Shown here piece by piece: positions 1 to 5,031 of a stretch of DNA of 6,561 nt. Both the position numbers and the translations under genes were made by a program. The notes under the pieces are model-generated. The model was not told the DNA's origin. It worked only from the letters and a program-made list of their open reading frames with translations, and did not search any database. Position 1 is the first letter of the stretch, and each line of letters begins with the position of its first letter. The DNA comes from Clostridium sp. (GTDB lineage Bacteria > Bacillota > Clostridia > Lachnospirales > Lachnospiraceae), in assembly GCA_016302185.1 (NCBI GenBank), contig JAEDOC010000115.1, positions 1 through 6,561 on the forward strand, written 5' to 3'.

Positions 1-843
1 AAAAATGCCCGGATGGTGCTCTCGCAGGATAAGGAGAAAATCAAGCGGGAAGAGCTTCGCACCATCGGCGCCATGAACCAGGTGGGGGAATGGATGGGAC
101 TCACCGGAATTCGGCGGATCGAGGCTTACGATATCTCCAATATCAGCGGGTTTGAGTCGGTGGGGTCCATGATCGTTTATGAGGATGGGAAGCCGAAGCG
201 GAATGATTACCGGAAGTTTAAGATTCGCACGGTGCAGGGGCCGAATGATTATGCATCCATGCGGGAGGTGCTGACGCGGCGTTTTTCCCATGGACTGGAG
301 GAGACAAAGAAGCTGGAAACAGAGGGCGGGGATCTGTCCTTCGGAAGCTTTACCCGTTTTCCCGATCTGATTATGATGGATGGCGGACGGGGGCAGGTGA
401 ACATTGCACTGGAAGTGCTTTCAGAGTTATCCCTGGAGATCCCGGTCTGCGGTATGGTCAAGGATGACAATCACAGGACCCGGGGGCTGTATTATCAGAA
501 TGTGGAGATTCCCATCGATCGCCATTCCGAGGGCTTTCAGCTGATCACAAGGATTCAGGATGAGGCGCATCGGTTTGCCATTGAATATCACCGAAGCCTG
601 AGAAGCAAAGAGCAGGTACGCTCGGTGCTGGATGATATTAAAGGAATCGGGCCAGCCCGGAGAAAGGCCCTGATGCGGACCTTCAAGACCATCGAGGCAG
701 TCCGGGATGCGGATGTGGAGGAATTAAAGAAGGCGCCGCAGATGACAGAGGCGGCTGCGGAAGCAGTGTACCGTTTCTTTCATACGGAAACGGCTGCGGA
801 GTCAGAAAACAACTCCTGTGATGACAAGCAGGAAAAGATGTGA
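1..843 (+). CDS. uvrC: UvrABC excinuclease subunit C (UvrC), C-terminal part; 5' end outside the window
   Basis: UvrC makes the dual incisions on either side of a DNA lesion bound by UvrB in nucleotide excision repair. The reading frame is open from base 1 (first codons AAA AAT GCC CGG), so the ATG at 13 is internal and the true start lies upstream. About 280 residues are present, against roughly 600 for the family, so the GIY-YIG nuclease and UvrB-contact regions are missing from view. The visible part holds the RNase H-like endonuclease domain: YDISN with Asp44 (partial numbering), MMDGGRGQ with Asp127, and DEAHRFA with His190. These match the family's catalytic acidic and histidine positions. 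A helix-hairpin-helix DNA-binding region follows at about residues 206-260 (DDIKGIGPARRKAL). The stop is TGA at 841-843, and a 52-base gap separates it from hprK. Identity is very confident; nothing looks damaged. Confidence 0.97.
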   Translation, partial: KNARMVLSQDKEKIKREELRTIGAMNQVGEWMGLTGIRRIEAYDISNISGFESVGSMIVYEDGKPKRNDYRKFKIRTVQGPNDYASMREVLTRRFSHGLEETKKLETEGGDLSFGSFTRFPDLIMMDGGRGQVNIALEVLSELSLEIPVCGMVKDDNHRTRGLYYQNVEIPIDRHSEGFQLITRIQDEAHRFAIEYHRSLRSKEQVRSVLDDIKGIGPARRKALMRTFKTIEAVRDADVEELKKAPQMTEAAAEAVYRFFHTETAAESENNSCDDKQEKM

Positions 844-882
844 TAGGATAGAACACAGATGGATAAAATAGAACGAGGGTAA

Positions 883-887
883 AGGAG
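883..887 (+). promoter_or_regulatory. Ribosome binding site of hprK
   Basis: AGGAG at 883-887 lies 8 bases before the ATG at 896. It selects that start over the ATG at 891, which is in another frame and closes after 10 codons. Confidence 0.8.
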
Positions 888-895
888 AGAATGTC

Positions 896-1825
896 ATGCA
901 GGGAGTTACGATTACAGAATTGATTGATAAAATAGGACTGAGAAATATGACTCCGGAGCTGGACAGCGATGTCATAGTTCTGGTACATCCGGATGTGAAT
1001 CGTCCGGCGCTGCAGCTGACCGGTTTTTTTGACCATTTTGACCGGGAGAGAGTGCAGATTATCGGCTTTGTGGAGCAGGCATATCTGGAGACCCTGACTC
1101 CGGAGCGGCGTCATCAGGTGTACAACGATTTGCTGGGGGCTAAGATTCCCTGTCTCGTTTACAGCCGCGGCATGGTGCCGGAGGATGATGTGCTGGAGCT
1201 GTGCAATCATTATGGGGTTCCCTGTCTGGTGTCGGAGAAGACCACTTCGGATCTCATGGCAATGATCATCCGGTGGCTGAATGAGAAGCTGGCACCGATG
1301 ATCACCATTCACGGCGTTCTGGTGGATGTTGTCGGAGAGGGTGTTCTGATCATGGGAGAGAGCGGCATCGGAAAGAGTGAGGCAGCGCTGGAGCTGATTA
1401 AGCGCGGCCACCGTCTGGTCAGTGATGATGTGGTGGAGATCCGCCGTGTCAGTGATGATACGCTGATTGGTTCTGCTCCGGATATTACAAGACATTTTAT
1501 TGAGCTTCGGGGCATCGGAATCATCGATGTCAAGACTCTGTTCGGTGTGGAGAGCGTTAAGAATACCCAGTCCATTGATATGGTGATTAAGCTGGAGGAA
1601 TGGGATCGGGATAAGGAATACGATCGTCTGGGTCTGGAGGATCAGTATACCGAATTCCTTGGCAATAAGATTATCTGTCACTCGATTCCGGTGCGTCCGG
1701 GCCGGAACCTGGCCCTGATTATCGAGGCGGCAGCAGTGAATTACCGTCAGAAGAAGATGGGCTATAACGCGGCGAAGGAGCTGTATAACCGGATTCAGGC
1801 CAATTTTGCAAAACAGGATTCTTAA
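896..1825 (+). CDS. hprK: HPr kinase/phosphorylase (HprK)
   Basis: HprK is the bifunctional enzyme that phosphorylates Ser46 of HPr and Crh in response to glycolytic intermediates and ATP, and removes that phosphate with inorganic phosphate. It is the sensor of carbon catabolite control in Firmicutes and acts in the cytoplasm. The protein has 309 residues, the usual family length. The N-terminal domain spans about residues 1-130. The C-terminal kinase domain begins around ITIHGV (His139). The P-loop is GESGIGKS at 154-161 and is followed by RLVSDDVVEIR with Asp178-Asp179. The family signature ELRGIGIIDV is at about 203-212, EYDRLG at 241-246, and the C-terminal loop IPVRPGRN at 264-271. All residues expected for both activities appear present; the P-loop has Glu155 where Asp is commoner, a mild change. 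It lies 52 bases after uvrC and 40 bases before murB, and a probable substrate is encoded downstream at 4702. Confidence 0.98.
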   Translation: MQGVTITELIDKIGLRNMTPELDSDVIVLVHPDVNRPALQLTGFFDHFDRERVQIIGFVEQAYLETLTPERRHQVYNDLLGAKIPCLVYSRGMVPEDDVLELCNHYGVPCLVSEKTTSDLMAMIIRWLNEKLAPMITIHGVLVDVVGEGVLIMGESGIGKSEAALELIKRGHRLVSDDVVEIRRVSDDTLIGSAPDITRHFIELRGIGIIDVKTLFGVESVKNTQSIDMVIKLEEWDRDKEYDRLGLEDQYTEFLGNKIICHSIPVRPGRNLALIIEAAAVNYRQKKMGYNAAKELYNRIQANFAKQDS

Positions 1826-1865
1826 CGCTGGATATCCGAATTTTCTGAAACAGAAAGAGAGAAGC

Positions 1866-2822
1866 ATGAGCGATTTTTTTGACAGACTGTGCGCAGCCGC
1901 AGGCGGCGCCGGCAGGGGAAAAAAAGAAGAAGAGATGAAAAAGCATACCACCTTCCGCGTTGGCGGCCCGGCCCGGTACTTTGTATCACCGGCGGGGGAA
2001 GAAGCGCTGGCCGCAGTGCTGCGGCTGTGCCGGAAGGAAGGAATGCCTTATTACATATTGGGAAACGGAAGCAATCTGCTGGTCAGCGATCAGGGCTATG
2101 ACGGGGTCATGATTCTGATGGGAGACGGTTTTCTGAAATTGGAGAAGAAACTGTTCGGTGATCGGGACGATGTGATTTACACCGTGGGTGCGGGACTGCT
2201 GCTGTCGCGGATTGCGAAGGAGGCACTGGAAGATTCTCTGACCGGTTTTGAGTTTGCGGCGGGAATTCCGGGAACTCTGGGCGGCGCAGTGGTGATGAAT
2301 GCGGGCGCGTACGGCGGAGAGATGAAGGATATCATCCGGAGTGTCCGGGTAATGGATCCGCAGGGGAATCTTCTGGAGCTGGATGCGTCACAGATGGATT
2401 TCGCCTATCGTCACAGCTGCGTGCTTGAGAAGCATTATATTGTTCTTTCGGCAGAACTTGAGCTGCGGAGAGGAGACAAGGCACAGATTCAGGCACAGAT
2501 GGAGGATCTGGCAGCCAGACGGCGGGAAAAACAGCCGTTGGAATATCCCAGTGCCGGAAGTACCTTCAAGCGGCCGGCAGGATATTTTGCCGGAAAACTG
2601 ATTCAGGATGCAGGACTTCGGGGATTTCGGGTTGGCGGCGCGCAGGTGTCGGAGAAGCACTGTGGTTTTGTGATTAACCGGGAACAGGCGACAGCGGAGG
2701 ACATCCGTACCCTTTGTCATGAGATACAGAAGAAAGTAAAAGATACATTCGGTGTGGATCTGGAATGTGAGATTCGCATGCTTGGATGGGCAGAACCGGA
2801 GGAAGGAAAATGCGGCTGGTAA
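1866..2822 (+). CDS. murB: UDP-N-acetylenolpyruvoylglucosamine reductase (MurB), type II
   Basis: MurB is the cytoplasmic FAD enzyme that uses NADPH to reduce UDP-GlcNAc-enolpyruvate to UDP-MurNAc, the second committed step of peptidoglycan precursor synthesis. From the ATG at 1866 it has 318 residues, normal for the family. Visible motifs are KHTTFRVGGPA at 26-36, GNGSNLLVSD at 67-76 and the FAD-binding GIPGTLGGAVVMNAGAYGGE at 133-152. FAYRHS includes Arg182, SAGSTFKRP includes Ser232 (the probable proton donor), the conserved GKLIQDAGLRG is at 243-253, and ECEIRMLG includes Glu302 (the probable catalytic Glu). The compact ending without the extra type I loop fits type II MurB. The frame is open back to a TTG inside hprK, but ATG 1866 gives the usual N-terminal length. 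Its ribosome binding site is weak (AGAGAGAAG, about 1855-1864). ATG 1935 is a less likely start. The 3' end overlaps rapZ by 13 bases. Confidence 0.97.
   Translation: MSDFFDRLCAAAGGAGRGKKEEEMKKHTTFRVGGPARYFVSPAGEEALAAVLRLCRKEGMPYYILGNGSNLLVSDQGYDGVMILMGDGFLKLEKKLFGDRDDVIYTVGAGLLLSRIAKEALEDSLTGFEFAAGIPGTLGGAVVMNAGAYGGEMKDIIRSVRVMDPQGNLLELDASQMDFAYRHSCVLEKHYIVLSAELELRRGDKAQIQAQMEDLAARRREKQPLEYPSAGSTFKRPAGYFAGKLIQDAGLRGFRVGGAQVSEKHCGFVINREQATAEDIRTLCHEIQKKVKDTFGVDLECEIRMLGWAEPEEGKCGW
2798..2802 (+). promoter_or_regulatory. Ribosome binding site of rapZ, inside the end of murB
   Basis: GGAGG at 2798-2802, seven bases before the ATG at 2810, lies wholly within the last codons of murB. It fixes the rapZ start at 2810 rather than at an upstream in-frame start at 2786, and it suggests translational coupling between the two genes. 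Confidence 0.8.
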
Positions 2823-3685
2823 TTGTAACGGGAATGTCCGGCGCGGGAAAGACGGCAGCACTGAAGATGCTGGAAGACATGGGCTTTTATTGTGTGGATA
2901 ATCTTCCCATCCCGCTGGTGGGCAAATTTGCGGCACTGGTAGGAGAGAGCAGCAGCGGGATTAAAAGCGCGGCACTGGGAATTGATGTGCGCAGCGGGGA
3001 GGAGCTGTCTCAGCTGGCAGAGACACTGGATCAATGGGACAGACGTCAGTTTCCCTATGAAATCCTGTTTCTGGATGCCGGTGATGAGACACTGATCAAG
3101 CGGTATAAGGAAACCCGCCGGAGCCATCCTCTGGCCGGGCGGGAACGTCTGGATCGGGGCATCGCGAAGGAACGGGAGAAGCTTGCTTTTTTAAAGAAGC
3201 GGGCCAGTTACATTCTGGATACCAGCCAGCTTCTGACCCGGGAGCTGAAGGCGGAGCTGGATCGGATTTTCCTGGATCATGAGAGCTTTTCCAATCTGTT
3301 TGTGACTGTGCTGAGCTTTGGATTCAAGTATGGGATTCCGACGGATGCGGATCTGGTGTTCGACGTTCGTTTTCTTCCGAATCCCTATTATGTGGAAGGA
3401 TTGCGTTCCCATACGGGCAATGACAGCGATGTGCAGGAGTATGTGAAACAGGGCGGAGTCGCCGATGAATTCATGGAGAAGCTGTACGGCATGATCGATT
3501 TTCTGCTTCCTTATTATGTGAAGGAAGGAAAAAACCAGCTGGTAATTGCGGTGGGATGTACCGGGGGCAAGCACCGTTCGGTGACCATTGCCAATCTTCT
3601 GTATGAGCGCCTGATGGCAAACCGTTCGATCGGACTGAAGATTGAGCACAGGGATATTGAGAACGACAGCAGGAGCAAGCAGTAA
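2810..3685 (+). CDS. rapZ: RNase adapter / nucleotide-binding protein RapZ (YvcJ family)
   Basis: RapZ/YvcJ proteins bind and hydrolyse nucleotides. In E. coli RapZ guides RNase E to the small RNA GlmZ and so controls glucosamine-6-phosphate synthase. In B. subtilis YvcJ is a GTP-hydrolysing protein that affects competence. The role in this organism is not shown by the sequence. The product has 291 residues, the family norm. The Walker A motif GMSGAGKT is at 8-15, followed by LEDMGFYCVDNLP at 21-33, FLDAGDETLIKRYKETRRSHPL at about 87-108, and the RERLDRGI segment. The C-terminal domain, the RNA-binding half in E. coli RapZ, has FGFKYGIPTDADLVFDVRF at 170-188, NPYY at 191-194 and GCTGGKHRSV at 249-258 with Cys250, His255 and Arg256. 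It ends in HRD at 280-282 and a short polar tail. It overlaps murB by 13 bases and whiA follows after 22 bases. Confidence 0.96.
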   Translation: MRLVIVTGMSGAGKTAALKMLEDMGFYCVDNLPIPLVGKFAALVGESSSGIKSAALGIDVRSGEELSQLAETLDQWDRRQFPYEILFLDAGDETLIKRYKETRRSHPLAGRERLDRGIAKEREKLAFLKKRASYILDTSQLLTRELKAELDRIFLDHESFSNLFVTVLSFGFKYGIPTDADLVFDVRFLPNPYYVEGLRSHTGNDSDVQEYVKQGGVADEFMEKLYGMIDFLLPYYVKEGKNQLVIAVGCTGGKHRSVTIANLLYERLMANRSIGLKIEHRDIENDSRSKQ

Positions 3686-3695
3686 GAGAAGAGGT

Positions 3696-3700
3696 GGAGG
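3696..3700 (+). promoter_or_regulatory. Ribosome binding site of whiA
   Basis: GGAGG at 3696-3700 lies seven bases before the ATG at 3708. It decides in favour of that start over an in-frame upstream start at 3642 inside rapZ. The product then begins MSFSSQVKEEL, the usual WhiA N-terminus. Confidence 0.8.
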
Positions 3701-3707
3701 CGTTCAC

Positions 3708-4664
3708 ATGTCATTTTCTTCCCAGGTAAAAGAAGAACTGTCCAGGCAGATGAGCTCTGCCAGACATTGCCAGATCGCGGAGATTGCCGCCATTTTAAGT
3801 CTTTGCGGCAGAATTCATATTGATGAAAATGAGAACTACAGCATCCGGATTCACACGGAAAATGTTGCTGTAGCAAGAAAATACTTTACATTGTTGAAAA
3901 AAGCATTTAATATAAGAACTGATATTTCAATCCGGCGCAATGCATTTTTGAAAAAGAACCGGACGTATTCGGTAATGATTCGAAAGCATGAGGATGCGGT
4001 TCGTGTTCTGAAGGCGGCCAAGCTGGTGGACGAGCACGGGGAAATTGGAGAAAATCTGTCGGTTGTGAGAAATCTGGTAATTCAGAATCCATGCTGCCGC
4101 CGGGCATTCATCCGAGGTGCCTTTTTGGCTGCGGGATCCATCAGTGATCCTGAGAAATTCTACCATTTTGAGATTGCCTGTACCTCGATGGAGAAGGCAA
4201 AACAGCTGCAGGAAGTGATCTCAACTTTTTCAATTGATGCAAAAATAGTTGTCAGAAAGAAGTATTATGTGGTATATATAAAAGAAGGCAGCCAGATTGT
4301 GGAGCTTCTTGGATTAATGGAGGCGAATGTGGCTCTGATGAACCTGGAGAATATCCGGATCCTGAAGGAGATGAGAAACAGTGTCAACCGTCAGGTAAAC
4401 TGTGAAACCGCCAATATCAATAAGACCGTATCTGCTGCAGTGAAACAGTTGGGGGATATTACCTACATCCGGGATACTGTGGGTCTTGATTATCTGCCGG
4501 AGGCGCTGGCGGAGATTGCGCGGATTCGCCTGGAGATGCCGGATGCAACGCTGAAAGAACTGGGTGAAAGTTTAAGTCCCCCGGTGGGAAAGTCCGGTGT
4601 TAATCATCGGCTGAGAAAGATCAGTACCATTGCTGAAACGCTCAGGGATGAGAGAGAGCGTTAG
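3708..4664 (+). CDS. whiA: DNA-binding protein WhiA
   Basis: WhiA is a conserved Gram-positive protein. In Streptomyces it is a sporulation transcription factor; in B. subtilis it is DNA-associated and affects cell division and chromosome segregation. The product has 318 residues, the normal length. The N-terminal part (about 1-90, SFSSQVKEEL) and the middle part form the degenerate LAGLIDADG homing-endonuclease fold. The recognisable motif is RAFIRGAFLAAGSISDPEK at 132-150, where the nuclease acidic residues are not preserved, as is usual in this family. MEANVALMNLENIRI at 204-218 and SVNRQVNCETANINKT at 225-240 are highly typical. The C-terminal helix-turn-helix covers about 262-310, with ATLKELGESLSPPVGKSGVNHR. 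The interior (about 3780-3960 and 4225-4285) is visibly richer in A+T than the neighbouring genes. Its position between rapZ and an HPr/Crh-type gene matches B. subtilis, except that yvcK is missing. The stop is TAG at 4662-4664. Confidence 0.97.
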   Translation: MSFSSQVKEELSRQMSSARHCQIAEIAAILSLCGRIHIDENENYSIRIHTENVAVARKYFTLLKKAFNIRTDISIRRNAFLKKNRTYSVMIRKHEDAVRVLKAAKLVDEHGEIGENLSVVRNLVIQNPCCRRAFIRGAFLAAGSISDPEKFYHFEIACTSMEKAKQLQEVISTFSIDAKIVVRKKYYVVYIKEGSQIVELLGLMEANVALMNLENIRILKEMRNSVNRQVNCETANINKTVSAAVKQLGDITYIRDTVGLDYLPEALAEIARIRLEMPDATLKELGESLSPPVGKSGVNHRLRKISTIAETLRDERER

Positions 4665-4690
4665 ACCAATGCGAAGTTCTTTTGTATATG

Positions 4691-4696
4691 AGGAGG
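4691..4696 (+). promoter_or_regulatory. Ribosome binding site of the Crh-like gene
   Basis: A perfect AGGAGG at 4691-4696 lies five bases before the ATG at 4702. It sets the start there rather than at in-frame ATGs at 4669 or within the end of whiA, and the resulting protein aligns residue for residue with HPr numbering. Confidence 0.85.
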
Positions 4697-4701
4697 ATAT
4701 T

Positions 4702-4956
4702 ATGACAAGTAAATGTATCAAGATTGAACTGGCGTCAGGCCTGGAGGCAAGACCGGCAGCCATGCTGGTACAGGTAGCCAGTCAGTATGAGAGCAGTATC
4801 TATGTGGAAAGTGATGCGAAGCGTGTCAATGCGAAAAGTATCATGGGAATGATGACACTTGGGCTTGCCGAAGGTGAAAGTGTGAAGGTAACCGCAGACG
4901 GTGCGGATGAGGCGCAGGCAATCGAAGGAATAGAGAAGTATTTAAGCAACAATTAA
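4702..4956 (+). CDS. crh: HPr-family protein lacking His15, Crh-like
   Basis: The 84-residue product has the full HPr fold length and family landmarks. The active-site loop reads SGLEARPAAML at 12-22, so residue 15, the histidine that carries phosphate from enzyme I in the sugar phosphotransferase system, is glutamate (GAG). Arg17 and Pro18 of that loop are kept. The regulatory site is intact: NAKSIMGMMTLG at 43-54 places Ser46 exactly where HprK phosphorylates HPr. In B. subtilis the paralogue Crh has Gln15, keeps Ser46, and acts only as a CcpA cofactor (and a regulator of methylglyoxal synthase). Crh there also lies directly after whiA, as here. The inference is a regulatory protein that cannot carry PTS phosphate, so a true ptsH is expected elsewhere. 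The His-to-Glu change needs at least two base changes. Alternatives are an HPr with an unorthodox function or a generic HPr-family protein; the symbol crh is by analogy. A terminator follows immediately. Confidence 0.88.
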   Translation: MTSKCIKIELASGLEARPAAMLVQVASQYESSIYVESDAKRVNAKSIMGMMTLGLAEGESVKVTADGADEAQAIEGIEKYLSNN

Positions 4957-4974
4957 CTACATATGTAACATGAC

Positions 4975-5009
4975 AAGGCTGCTGCAGAGGATTTTGCAGC
5001 AGCCTTTTT
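4975..5009 (+). terminator. Intrinsic terminator after the Crh-like gene
   Basis: A perfect 12-base-pair stem (AAGGCTGCTGCA at 4975-4986 pairing with TGCAGCAGCCTT at 4995-5006) closes an 8-base loop and runs into TTTTT at 5005-5009. There is no comparable T-run on the other strand, so it acts on rightward transcripts. It most simply ends the hprK-to-crh operon. The T-run ends only 22 bases before the dnaE start, so dnaE must rely on readthrough or on a promoter upstream of or within this hairpin. Confidence 0.9.
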
Positions 5010-5017
5010 CTAAAAGA

Positions 5018-5024
5018 AGAGGGG
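5018..5024 (+). promoter_or_regulatory. Ribosome binding site of dnaE
   Basis: AGAGGGG at 5018-5024 lies seven bases before the GTG at 5032. It supports that non-ATG start, because the conserved PHP motif begins only four residues into the protein. Confidence 0.7.
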
Positions 5025-5031
5025 AAAGCAA

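Noticed and set aside
844..895. Possible hprK promoter in the uvrC-hprK gap (TAAAAT at 864-869)
   Set aside because: The -10-like hexamer has no acceptable -35 at 16-18 bases; TGATAG at 841-846 matches poorly. hprK may be read from upstream.
1806..1865. Extended MurB start at TTG 1806
   Set aside because: It would overlap the end of hprK and add 20 residues not typical of the family; ATG 1866 gives the expected N-terminus despite its weak ribosome binding site.
683..1951. Long open frame on the minus strand (about 422 codons) across the end of uvrC and all of hprK
   Set aside because: It is antisense to two clearly conserved genes, its product has low-complexity His/Leu/Gln-rich composition with no recognisable motif, and no ribosome binding site is convincing. 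It is a mirror of the coding strand's codon bias.
3708..4664. WhiA as an active homing endonuclease
   Set aside because: The LAGLIDADG-like segment lacks the acidic catalytic residues, and the C-terminal helix-turn-helix and synteny identify the ordinary WhiA DNA-binding protein.
4669..4701. N-terminally extended Crh-like protein starting at ATG 4669 or further upstream in whiA
   Set aside because: The perfect AGGAGG at 4691-4696 serves the ATG at 4702, and that start alone gives the canonical HPr length and places residues 15 and 46 in register.
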